Assembly (NCBI RefSeq): GCF_963678635.1
Contig: NW_026971125.1
Coordinates: forward strand, 1 to 58,156
DNA: 58,156 nucleotides
From: Symsagittifera roscoffensis
Taxonomy: Eukaryota; Xenacoelomorpha; Acoela; Convolutidae
Direction: 5' to 3'
Positions 34,484 through 46,300 of the stretch are shown in pieces. The translations under genes and the position numbers were made by a program. Every line of letters begins with the position of its first letter. Position 1 is the stretch's first letter. Below the pieces are notes generated by a model, which was not told the origin of the DNA, searched no databases, and saw only the letters and a list, made by a program, of their open reading frames with translations.

Positions 34484-37286
34484 CTAGAAAAAGTATTAGT
34501 AATTGGTCTGAAAACTTGAAAACCGTCTGAAGAAAATAAAACTACGATTTCAAGCTACGGTTGTTTTTCCGAGCTCTCCCAAATCACTGAAAAGACTCTT
34601 GAAGCAGGCCGACTTTGAGCACTTTTTGAAATATTCGACCAAATAATCGCGTTTTTTGGCAAGCGGCACCTCAAAAATAGTATATTCGTCAGTAGTAAGA
34701 AATTTAAATAGTCTTCAGTAGTTTTTCCCAAATAAAATATTGATGGAATTAAATTCTTGACTTAAATGATAAGCGTTAAAGTTTGAGTCGTATTAACCAA
34801 TCAGCCTGCTTGAGTGCAATTCAGATCATTTTTAATTCGGAAACAAATAATTCTTTTTGATAAGCTTTTAACATCATAGATAGTCTTCAAGGCACTGAGA
34901 AAGCAGTTTGCGGTAGCTGAACCTGGTTTAAGCTAGTGCATAGCACAACCGTTCAGCATTCTGTAAATTCTAGGTTCGATCCCCACTCTACAAAACCCTA
35001 TCAGAAAAAAAAACTACCCCAAGCCTTTATATTTTTCCCTTCGCTATAATTTCTGAACAGTACCCAAATATTTTGCCATATTCATTGCAGCGGGGCAATG
35101 GTCTGAACACAAGTAAACGACTGTATACTTTGTTTAAAAATAGTAAGTATAACTAGTTTTATGTTAGTTTATTATATTAGCTTTAGTTTACTTATTACGG
35201 ATCTTTACAAATTCAAAGAGTCAAACTAGTATTAATTGTAACAACTTGTTTCAAATACTTTAAAAATTTCCGCTACAAAATAAAATGTATAGTTATTCAA
35301 AAAAACACAAGGAATCTTGTTACTTCTTTCGCCAAAAAATCGAACGGGGCATCAATGCTCAACAGGGCATCAATAGTTTATCGGATTATGTTTTAGACAA
35401 CGCAATCAATTTCATCCAATCAAATTTGAGCGATACAATTTCTACTTTTTGATATTCCAACTGTCTTAAAGTCTACGAAATATCTTTTTTTTTTTATAAA
35501 AGTGATGATTTTCAAAAAACAATAAAAAGTTTTGAAAATATTATTCAGATTTTTGTTTGAAAAATCCCCCACGCGCTATATCAACTAGGAAAGATTGATT
35601 TCAGCATCTAGTAAGTTATTAATAACACTAAATACCCGGGTTGACCTCCATAGACCAAAAAGCTAATCATACAATTCAATGAACTAAGTCTATGAAAAAA
35701 TACTCTTCATACAATTTTCATACATTTTGCTTCGTTTTTTTTTCATCCGCAAATCGAATTTCGTACTCAAAAAACATTTTCCAAAAGAAATTTTTTTTGC
35801 ATGTATTTTTTTTGTGTGCATAATGTAGTCCTGGATACACAAAAATTGAATTTTTTTTTCCGTTTCTCTGGAAAACTTTTTTTCAAAGACGCTAGTAACT
35901 CCTATTTCTTTTGAATGGCACATTTGTGTATGCCTTGATCGTTGTCTGATAATGTAAAAACTCAAGTTTTGAAAAAAATCATCATCGAAAACGTTTGCCA
36001 AAAATTAAAAGTTTGATGCTTTCAGTATATCATTTGTGTAAAAAAACTCCTACACAGTTTAATTCGTTTCCAATGCATTATTAATTCGAGACAATCCAAC
36101 CTTTGGTGACTATAGTTTTGAGTAAACCATGGTTTTTGTCACTAGTGTTCGATCACGAACACATTCCAAAATTTTTGAGAAATTAAACTTTTAAAAAATC
36201 AATTTTTTTTTGGTTTATGGGAAAATGCTAGTCATAAAATTTCCATATATGAAAAATTTAAAATCATGGACTTTTCAGGCAATTTTTTGTACTTATGGAA
36301 TTGCATGAAAAGTGTATGACTAGCATTTTTCCATATATGAAAACTGTATGATTAGCATTTGTGGTCAAACCGGGTGGCTCGCCTCGGTTCATTTTGAAAC
36401 GAACTCTGAGCTGGATTATGTCACCCAATACGCGGTAATAGCACGTTGCGTTTTCGCTTTTTTATCAAAAATTGTTCAAAAATGTAAATTTTTAACCGCT
36501 CCCAACTTTACTAAAAAAATCACAGAAGTAAATGTAACCTCAAGATTTTTTAATTTGAGCTCAAGACTTCAAAACTGCTTAGATGATTTTTAAAAAATAT
36601 TAATTTAAAATTAATATTTAAAAATTCAAAGTTACTGGAGAAAATAAACAACAAGCACAAAATTTCCGTCACTTTTTTTGAAGTCTGGTTTGGTTTTTTC
36701 TCTGATTGATCCCAAATTTCTTTAAAAAAATGGACTGAATGAGGCCAATTTTTTGACAAAAGGAGCTGAAAGATCGCCCAAATGTTAACGTAAGGTGCTG
36801 AATAAGCGGGCAATTTTTTTTAAAAGATCGTTTCACTTATTATATATATTTTATGATATATATTAAAAATTGGTTAATAGCGCGCACTAATTATACGAAA
36901 TTTTAAGCTTATGACATTAGTATTTTTTGGACATGAAAAAAGTTTCGTTGAAAAGGCGCTAGTTTAAAGGTTCCCCGAGCATAAATATTTGATTACCTTC
37001 GTGTTGGAGTAAAAAACGCGAGTAAGTAATATGAGTGAACACGCCAGTATAGAATTTCAGTAAAAAATTTCGTATCACTACATAACTGTTGTACTATGAT
37101 TGCAAGAAGAAGATAACTTTGAAATCTACAAATGAGATTGTAAAGTTTCGTTCTAAATTCAACACTAGTAATTCAGTCGACTGAGTTTTGCCTGGAGAAA
37201 AAAAAAGAAAACCGAGAATATTTGGCTAAAGTTCTTTAGAAATATTGGTACAAGTACTGTGTTAATCTAGATGTTGGGAAACTCAC
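34484..37286 (-). other. Intron of ZP-domain gene
   Basis: 2.8 kb AT-rich intron. It contains a possible tRNA-derived SINE (34908-35015) and an inverted repeat whose arms (36221-36236 and 36315-36332, around ATGACTAGCATTTT) lie about 80 bp apart. Confidence 0.55.
34908..35015 (+). repeat. Possible tRNA-derived SINE fragment
   Basis: A box A-like TAGCTGAACCTGG is followed about 55 nt later by a good box B (GGTTCGATCCC) and then an A-rich tail (AGAAAAAAAAAC). The T-arm does not pair well, so this is not an intact tRNA gene. Confidence 0.35.
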
Positions 37287-37478
37287 GAAGCTCATCTTCT
37301 CGGACAGTGGGAATGTCGCTCAGGTCTCCGTCGTTGTCGATAGATTGCTGTGTTCCACAGACATCGTTGTTCGGATCAAGATCAAGTTGGAAAGTCCAAG
37401 CAGTGTTGCGCAAATAGTAGAAGTCGTAATGAGGAGTCAATTCACATATCCGGTCCGAATTCAGCAAAGCTGGCATGT
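37287..37478 (-). CDS. ZP-domain gene, ZP-N exon (first visible exon)
   Basis: Bounded by acceptor ATATTTCAG and donor C|GTGAGT (192 nt, phase 1 to 1). It encodes ICELTPHYDFYYL and later DVCGTQQ. C-G-T before a polar stretch is the third conserved cysteine of ZP-N. Because the exon starts in phase 1 and lacks the beginning of ZP-N and a signal peptide, at least one upstream exon is required. None is visible up to 38184 or beyond the right element, so the right element probably lies in the intron between them. Confidence 0.75.
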
Positions 37479-38180
37479 CTGAAATATCACCCTTGCTGTA
37501 CACATGAACGCAGACTAAGAGGGGGGGGATTGGGTTCTATAGCGACTATTTTAACGTTTTACAAAAATCCCTTCGAATGTTTTGCAGACGACCTCTCGAA
37601 TGTTTTATAAACATCCCTTCGAAAATGCACTCATCCCCATCCCCTAGAAGAATGTGTGCGCATAAACTTCGTAAAAACAAATCAGTCGAATACTTGAAGA
37701 AAAAAATAGTATGTTTCTCAGCAAATAAAAACCTACTATTTATCAAATTTTTTGATAAACTTCATTCGACTGAAACAACTGAACTTTTTGAAATAAAACA
37801 GAAGCACGCTCTCAAAACACCGGTATTTTTAAATCTTTTTGGCAGTCGAACATAATCAAGCTTAAACCAAACTTGCACAAAAACTTTTGGAAATGGACAA
37901 ATAAGGTGGAATTCCCCTTAAACTGATAAATGATTCTCACGATTTTTTAAATTTCAACACTCAGTTTTTTTAATTCTTGAGTTTTTTTAGAATTGTTTAT
38001 ACTAAAAGGAGGCCCTGATTCGAAGCTCTGTGACATTTAGCCATGAGTTTTTATATGGACAGCTCTTAGCTATTACCTAATTTTCATCTTGTGCTTAATC
38101 TTTGCTTGTATTTATTTCTTTAAATTTATGTTCTCAATTGATGTACATTGTGTTTTTCCTATTTTGAAAGATTAAGGTAT
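37479..38180. other. Intronic sequence between ZP exon and right element
   Basis: No exon seen. A small motif CATCCCTTCGAA occurs in variants near 37567 and 37611. Confidence 0.5.
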
Positions 38181-38184
38181 AAGT
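38181..38184. repeat. Target-site duplication AAGT (right element, 5' side)
   Basis: AAGT immediately before the TG of the 5' LTR, matching 57033-57036. Confidence 0.85.
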
Positions 38185-38592
38185 TGGAACCTGATCTAAA
38201 CTATATTTTATGATTGGATAAATTAAATGTTTTACCAATGTAAAGTATTTAATATTAACCAATCATGATCCATCTAACTAACAACCCACTTATTTGTAAG
38301 TGCTGAAGTTACTTGTAATTTCAGCACCAGAGAGATTTGAATTTAACTTAGAAATTAGTTGGACTCTCCCGAGCACTTCAGCAGCCGCAATAAACCAGTA
38401 TACCCTAGATCTATTGAGCCTAGCAGAGACTAGTTAAACAACCTGAGACTAGATAGTATAAGAGTAAGATTAGGATCGGTATTAGACTAAGAAGTTGCAC
38501 GAATCTATCCGGCCGAAAATAAGATAGCGTGACGAGCAGACGGTGTACCCTATCCGAAATTACTCTATGAGTTACACTTCGGTTCTAACTCA
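38185..38592 (+). repeat. 5' LTR of right element (408 bp)
   Basis: Starts TGGAACC, ends AACTCA and is identical by eye to 56625-57032. AATAAA at 38389-38394 is the likely polyadenylation signal. A near-perfect 28-bp palindrome (38300-38327; arms GTGCTGAA and TTCAGCAC with inner TTAC/GTAA) is shared by all LTRs here. Confidence 0.95.
38300..38327 (+). promoter_or_regulatory. 28-bp LTR palindrome / hairpin
   Basis: GTGCTGAA-g-TTAC-tt-GTAA-t-TTCAGCAC pairs along its length except for one G/T position and the centre. It precedes the AATAAA by about 60 nt. It could be a DNA site for a dimeric factor or, if transcribed, a TAR-like hairpin; function is inferred. Confidence 0.5.
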
Positions 38593-38594
38593 TC

Positions 38595-38612
38595 TGGTGC
38601 GACCATAAGTCT
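38595..38612 (+). promoter_or_regulatory. Probable primer binding site
   Basis: TGGTGCGACCATAAGTCT begins two nt after the 5' LTR. TGG complements the universal tRNA 3' CCA, and the position is canonical. I cannot name the tRNA from memory. The site is absent from the left element. Confidence 0.6.
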
Positions 38613-38680
38613 CGAACAAGACCTTATTAGATTAGAATTAACCAAGAATAGATTAGAAATTAGACAAAAACATTTACAAA

Positions 38681-38914
38681 ATGTTATACGACAATAATTT
38701 AATTGAAATGTCTCTCCGACTCAATAGATCAGAGCCAATATTCCGAACCATAATAGAACTACCCGGAATTGGAAGAAGACATCGAACCAAAGACGACATA
38801 CGACAAAGTAGAAACTTGCCGTATAGTTATATGATAGTTCGGCAAAAGCCAGAACAAACTTTTATATTTCGAATACTACTTGCAATGAATTTAGATTTCC
38901 ATTTGCAAACATAA
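38681..38914 (+). CDS. Possible 77-aa ORF in the early leader
   Basis: ATG-initiated ORF with several charged residues (GRRHRTKDDIRQSR) and codon use similar to the element's A-rich genes. It lies in the 537-nt leader part absent from the left copy, so conservation cannot be tested here. It may be a small upstream ORF or chance. Confidence 0.3.
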   Translation: MLYDNNLIEMSLRLNRSEPIFRTIIELPGIGRRHRTKDDIRQSRNLPYSYMIVRQKPEQTFIFRILLAMNLDFHLQT

Positions 38915-39244
38915 AACCTTGAAGCTAATCTTCAAAATCATTTCAGGCGCTAAACAAAATTAATATTATACAATAACGATTGATAAAAAGATCTAAGATC
39001 GTTTTCTTAAAATTCTGCAGTATTATACAAAACATGTTTGAAAAATATTTATTGGAAAATAAAAATAAAAATTAGTAGCATGACAATAAATGGTTAGTAA
39101 TCATAAATCATCCTGTTGTTCCAGCTTCATCACCTAAAACATAACAGCAATCATCAAACCCACTAATATCATAAAAACACTAAATCTTTACTTTACACAA
39201 ATTAAAACATTATTAAAACTTAAAGTCACTTAATTTTAAAACCA

Positions 39245-39329
39245 GATCATCAAGGCTTATCCTTGGATCTTAAATCATTTTCTACTTAATTAAATTTTAA
39301 ATTTGATCATCAAGGCTTATCCTTGGATC
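39245..39329 (+). repeat. Two 25-bp stem-loop direct repeats in the leader
   Basis: 39245-39269 and 39305-39329 are identical, each with GATC...GATC ends and CAAGG/CCTTG arms around a 5-nt loop. Spacing is 60 bp, as in the left element. Confidence 0.6.
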
Positions 39330-39843
39330 AAACAGAACAACTTTGTTCTCCCCCACCCACTTAATTAGTGTCTAACGACCTCAAACGTCGATTCACTATC
39401 CAACCCTTTCTAAAAACCCAAGACTAATAGAAATTTTTAAACAAAACTAATCATTCAAATTAGGATAAGCAGTGAAGAACTTCGGTTATTCATCCTTCAC
39501 TTGACCCCCCCTCTTACCAGACCCAGGATAAATCTTAGACTTAGTAAGTTTAAAATAGTACCTAACGAACTACTCGCGTTCTAATTATACCTGAACCTTG
39601 TGGATCGATTTACTATTCTCCAACCCTTGAACACAATCACTCCCTTAAGTAAGATTAAGTAAGTTAACACCTTAGCTTATACTAGTCACGAGAAAGTAAA
39701 ATCATTCTCCGGAATCGATATACTTTTCTCTCCAACCCTGAACAAAAAGACCCAGGTTAAGCTAACCAAAAAATCGTAAGAACTAACAGTTTAAGAAAAT
39801 AGAAATCATTTAACAACCTTTTGCATCCGTCATCCTAAACCTT

Positions 39844-40311
39844 ATGTCATTTAAAAACCTAGGAAATAAACAAACAATCATTTTACACAATTGTGAAATA
39901 GATAACAAAAAATACGACCTTGTAATCACACCTCATACACAAACAGTTGGATACATTCGCACAAAACGACAAACACTAAAGAGAAAAATAATAACTAAAC
40001 AAAGACAAATAACACGAAAAAGATTTTCAAAGAATCGAAACGCATTTTCAGAATCAGAAACCAACAGTTTAGACGAACTTTACAAACTAAAAGAATCAGT
40101 AGATAAAAATTACCCACTTCACGATCAATTATATTTTTCTGACTCAGAAACAACTTCAAATTCATCACAAAGAGGAAAAAGAAGAATAAAAAAGCAGTAC
40201 AAACACAAACCAGTACATCTATACAATTGGAATCAACCAATTCGACACATTAATAATTACATATTAACAGTCATCGAACGAAAAAATGAGCTCAACACAC
40301 ACTCCAGGTGA
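39844..40311 (+). CDS. Basic 155-aa protein preceding Gag (right copy)
   Basis: Two basic clusters (residues ~40-65 and 110-121) flank an acidic, leucine-spaced stretch (SLDELYKLKESV, 75-86). The protein ends 26 nt into gag, in a different frame. Both copies keep the frame and length. The combination of an Arg/Lys-rich block with a leucine-rich export-like motif is how retroviral RNA-export regulators such as Rev are built, so that role is a testable guess. Alternatively it may be a nucleic-acid chaperone. No homologue recognised. Confidence 0.65.
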   Translation: MSFKNLGNKQTIILHNCEIDNKKYDLVITPHTQTVGYIRTKRQTLKRKIITKQRQITRKRFSKNRNAFSESETNSLDELYKLKESVDKNYPLHDQLYFSDSETTSNSSQRGKRRIKKQYKHKPVHLYNWNQPIRHINNYILTVIERKNELNTHSR

Positions 40312-43300
40312 AGAAACTCCAGATGATGATGAAATCTTTCCCTTTATAGTAGACGCAGATACTGATAGAGGACAACACTTATTTTGTCAAAATTTACTCA
40401 TAAATTTATTTGAACCCGGAATTAGTCCATGTAAAACAGAGTTCCCCGATGTAAAAATCAAAAGACAAATCATAGATCACTATCTAAAAGATATATGCAA
40501 CATAACACAACAGTATGGAATCTACTCTATAGAATTCACTTCCCCAAACCATAATAATAGAACATATACTATTCAAACAGACGATCTCGATTTAGAATTT
40601 TCAAAAGTCTTTTCAGAATATATAAAAAGCATCCAATACCATAACTCACAAAGAGCAAACTCCATTTTCACCAATGAAGTTTTCGCAATAATATATAGTT
40701 ATATTTCAATATTAGAAAATGAACTACCATTAACAAATGTCTCACCGACAGACACATCTAAACATTTAAGAGTACGACATGAAATCACACTACTCTCTAG
40801 TTATTTGAACGTCATTAAAGAAAATTTCACGAAAGACGACGTTTCACAACATACCAGACACGATTTACAAAAAATTTTAGCATGGTTCATAATAGATTAT
40901 TTCACACACAATATTGATTTAATTGCACAAGCAAGAAAAAATTTTAGACCCCAAAATCCGAACGATGAAACCGCTATCACAGAACAATCAGATTATGTTT
41001 GGGACCCCGAATGGTCTCATCCCGCATTTATAAGCTTCCCACAATCAATCTCAAGTCAAGCAATAGGTACAATATCTTACATAAGAGACTATGTAAGAGT
41101 AATACCATTAACAATTGATGCAACACCATTAAACTATAATACATTTTTACCCGATACACAAAATAATAGTTTAAACTCTACAGTCATACACAATGAAAAC
41201 CTCAATGGAACTAGGAATCTTACTCAACAAGATATCCAGACACCATCACACTTCATAAATGAAGAAATTGTACACACAACAACTACACAACAAAGTATTT
41301 CACCAATACGCCCAAATTTAACAACACCAAGAAATACAAATCCTTCACAAACACAGGTAACCTTACAATCAACCGTAAAACCTTCGGTTGCCCCTAAATA
41401 TTCACATATGGATTATCAAACATACAAACCCGTGACAATACCATCAAAAACACGCAAAACATTCACTAGAAACAATTTTGCAGACCATAATTATAATTAT
41501 ACACATCCGTCAAAAACAAATTATCAACCACAAAGGAATTTTAATCAATATACAAAACCTCGAAACTGGGATAACCCAACAGCCCAATATAATTCAAATA
41601 ATTTTCAACCAAATCCTCCACAGGATCGCAGTGAAAATTACCCATTTTTTCAACAAAATAAAAATAAAAAACAAACATCTTATCAAATGGATTATTTATC
41701 CTCAGATGAAGATTTCCTACAACCAAATATATTTGCACAAAATACTCAAGAATATCGTAGACAAGGAATACAGAAAACACGTATAAATCATAGGAATTTT
41801 TCTCCACAACCAATAGATGCACAACATCAACAAGCAATTCAACAACAAAATCCAATTAATACACAATCCTTTCAACCAATTCAACAACAAAATCCAATGA
41901 TTGCACACTCGTATCAACCATCACAAATGCAAAATGAAATACCACTACCATATTATCTTCAACAACATGAAATAACAAGAAACCAACTTTCAAATTTTTC
42001 TCAAATGCCAAATGCAGCAGAATCATTACAAATGACAATGAATCCATACCTTATGGGTGGATCATCAATAACATCAAACAAACCTTTAATGGTTTTCACA
42101 GGAACAGACCCTGAATACTCTGTAGAAGATTATTTAAATGCAGTAACAGCAAACCTGATTTTAAATATCGGACCTGAACCAATAAATACGCCACTACATC
42201 AAAATTGGATACATCGACGCACAGCGTTAATACAAACAACCTTAGATGGCGCAGCCCAAAAATGGTTTTCAGTACTACCTCAAGAAATAAAATCAAACTG
42301 GAAAAGATTTACACAAGAATTTTCAAAAATGTTTGACTCCGAAAGAAACAAACAACAACAAAGAGTTTTATGTAATGAAATTCGCAGATTACCAAACGAA
42401 ACCATCAAGCAAATAGCAGTACGAATCGAAACACTAGTTCGAAAAGCATATTCACTAAATACACACGACTATAAAAACACTAAGATGACAGAAATCTTAA
42501 TGATGACCTTAACACCACAATTAAGGAAAATAGCAATAAAAAAGAGAGCATCCCATCCTTCTTCAATTCGAGAACCCGATTTAGATTTTCGAAAACTAGT
42601 AGACAAACTAGAACAAGCAGAAATTACGATGAAACTAGAAGAAACGGAAAATCTGAAATTACAATACGTTAACAAAATTGAAACGACTCCCACTAATATT
42701 AATAATATACAAGAATCAGAAACAGATCTCGTTGAAAAAATCACTGAAATACTCAATATTTACGAAAAGAACCCGAACTTTAAAGGCAAACCATCTTTCA
42801 AAAAATGGTGTAATTATTGCCGACGATACGGACATAGTATTTCCGAATGTAGACAAAAACAGCAAGATAGTCAAAATAAACCTCAAAAATACAAAGAACC
42901 AAATAAATCATTCTATCAATACATGAAAAAAGATCAAAATCTACCAAACAAAAATGTATACAGCAACAACAGTTCAGGAAAGCCACTTCCGAACAATACA
43001 AGTTATACAAGAAATCAATCCCCATATAACTCAAGTTATAGAGGAAGATCACCAGAACGAAGAAACACGTATAATTCATCACAAAATCACTACAATAGAC
43101 CAAATAGTAGAAATAACTACTCCAGATCAAATTCGAATACACAACGATTTGTTTCTAGATCTAATTCCCAACCAAGAAATAACTACTATCCAAACAACCA
43201 ATCACGAAATTCATCATACAATAGGAATAGAAACTACTCCTATAATAGAAATAGAAGTTATTCAAACAACCGAAACCAGAATTACCCAAACGATCGATCA

Positions 43301-46300
43301 AGAAATAACTCATATAATAGATCGAACTATAACAGACCAAACAACAATTATCAAAACAGATCGCGAAATAATTCACAAAATCGACACCCAAGTTATAATA
43401 ATCGTTACAGAAATTATTCCAAATCACCACACCGAAATAATAATCACTATAATACATCTAATAATCGTCATAGAAGCAGTACACCTAAACATCAAAGACA
43501 AATCAATCAAGTACAATCTAATCCAGAAACAACATCAGACCCCCCAGGTATTGATGACACAGTAACCGATACGTTACAACTCAATCAAATAAATTGTACA
43601 TCATCAGATTCAGAAAGTGATACTGAAAACACTCTTGCTATCAATATGATAAAAGTCGAAAATGACTATGAATCTGTTATATATGAACAACCCTTTCCAT
43701 CACATATATATGAAAATCAATCAGAATTTCTTCAAAATCATTACACTACACCCATAAATTCCACACCAACAACGCAAGAAACAAATGCAAAAAATACTAC
43801 AGCACAACCAGATCAAAATGCCAAAACAAAATGCTTGAATACAAACCACATCTACCAAAATATACAAAAAGAACAACCCAAAGAAAAAATTTGGACAATA
43901 CCATTTCTCTTAGAAAGCCCAAGAAATAAAGAATTTCAACCACCAGACCTTGAAATAGATTTTTTAATTGATTCAGGAGCAGAATCAAACATAATAAACA
44001 TTCCCACATGGAATGAAATAAAATCCTTACACCCAAAGCTAACACCTCTGGAAACCTCCAGCAAGCTAGCAACAGCACAAGGATCAACATTGATAAACTA
44101 CGGAAAAATCCAATTATTTCTCCTCCCTACCAGAACAATAGAGCAAAGCAAAATTTTAAATAAACCATTCAAACAAATATTCCATATTACTGATATTAAA
44201 TATAATATCATTGGAATACCATTTATTTCAAAGTATATACCAACAATTAACATACTAAATAGTAAAATATTAATCAAAGATAAATATACAAAAACAAAAG
44301 AAACATCCTTAACATTTTTTCAAAGATTAAATAAACAACCACCATTCTTTTCGAAATTCTATCCAATATATAACCAACAAAGAAAACACCTGAAACCACT
44401 ATCAGGAAACATCTATAATTTTTCAATCAAACAAGTTCACCAATATGATAAAGAACAAAACAAACAAAAATTTTATATGTCAGATTTTGAATTCAAACCT
44501 ATTCATAAATTTTTCAAAATCACAATCTCTTCAATAAAATATTTGAAAAATTCGAATTCAGATATAATTTCTTTACATGTTTATAACAACACACCTTACC
44601 AAGTAACATTACCTCTAGGACTTCTAGGATATTGTGAAACCAACGCTACAATAACACCAATACACGAAAAAGCCTATCGCGTAAATAATATACTCCAATT
44701 ACTAGATATATGCCAATCTACAATTCTTAATGGAGAATTATCTATAAATAATATAATAAGCAACGAAAACAGAAATACGGATTATTTCACAAAAACTCCA
44801 TATTTCAAACCTACATTCAACATAAGTAATTACACAGAGCACCAACAAAAATTCTTAACAATGTTTAACTTCCAACATTCACAAATAACACAAGACGAAT
44901 TCGAAAAATTAGCCAAACAGCTAATTAAATATTCATCAGTCTATGCAACATCAAAATTCGATGTTGGTAAAATAAGTTCATCACTACATCTCCCATTAAA
45001 ACCTGACGCAGTTTTCAAAAAACAAAGAGCAAGTAAAGTACCAATTCACTTACATGATAAAGTAAACAGATTACTCGATATTTTAGAACAATACAATATT
45101 ATATCACCAGTAAACAAAGAAGAACAACCAAAAGGCAACACATTCATCAACCCCGTTATCATTCTAGCTAAAGGAGAATCATTAAAAATCGTTCTCGATG
45201 CTAGATACCTCAATTCACTCATAGATGAATCAAAATGTAATTGGCCCATTGAACCAATACAAGTTATTTTAACAAAAATAAACGGCAAATACTTCACAAC
45301 CGCCGATATGAATAGTGCATACAATCAAATGCCACTAGATGAACAATCACGACGTTTAACACAATTTGTTATCGGAAACCAACAATATGAATTTAACCGC
45401 TTATTCTATGGAATATCCATAGGACCAGCAGCATTTTCAGCTTTTATGAGCAAAATTTTTAGACCACTGATACTCAAGAAAAACGCAATCACCTATCTAG
45501 ACGATGTTTTTATGCAATCACAAACAAAAGACGAAATGTTCAAAGTTTTAGAAACATATCACCAAATACTTCAGAACGAAAATCTGAAGGCCGCCCCCGA
45601 TAAATCACACTTCTTTTTGACAAAAGTTAAATTCTTAGGACATAACATAGAAAGAAAAACAATCACTCCACTGAAATCACGCATTGACGCTATTCAAAAA
45701 CTTCAACCACCAACAAATAAAAAGAAAATCCAAGAATTCCTTGGAATGTTAAACTTTTTAAGTAAATATGTTTATAAAATGCAATTATATCTACGACCAT
45801 TTTACAACATCCTTAGACAACAAAATAATTTTGAATGGAATACAGAACATCAAACACGATTCGAAGAAATAAAGAAACTTTTAACCGAACAAATTTCAAA
45901 CACAATTCCAGACCCTGATCAACCATTTTATGCAATGTGCGATGCTTCGAACTTTGGCATCGGCGCAGCACTATTACAATCACATAATGGTACAAATAAA
46001 ATGAACCTTATATCAGCAAACTCTCGATTATTCACTCAAGCAGAGCTAAGACTCTCAACTCTAATGAGAGAATGTACAGCCATAATCTATACACTTACAG
46101 AATATGAATTCCTGATACTTGGATCAAAACATCCCACAGTTTTATTCACAGATCACAAACCAATCATTTTTCTCTTCACACAGAAATCTAACCCAAACCA
46201 CCGAGTTTACAGATTTCAACTAATTCTAATGAAATTTCCAAACTTACATATAGTTTGGACTGCAGGAAAAAATCTTGCATTACCAGACACCTTAAGTCGA

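Larger units (their letters stand above)
38593..39843 (+). other. Long structured leader of right element
   Basis: 1.25 kb between the 5' LTR and the first conserved ORF. It contains the PBS, two 25-bp stem-loop repeats (39245-39329), three diverged repeats around CCAACCCT (near 39400, 39619, 39735) and GTAAG donor-like sites near 39543, 39648 and 39658. Several are also in the left element. A packaging signal and major splice donor would be expected here. Confidence 0.6.

Noticed and set aside
34908-34990. Functional tRNA gene
   Set aside because: Box B is good but the T-arm and acceptor stem do not pair. At best a tRNA-derived SINE.
42954-43565. 203-codon ORF overlapping the Arg/Asn-rich part of Gag
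   Set aside because: It is an alternative frame of repetitive coding sequence and is explained by the low-complexity Gag tract.
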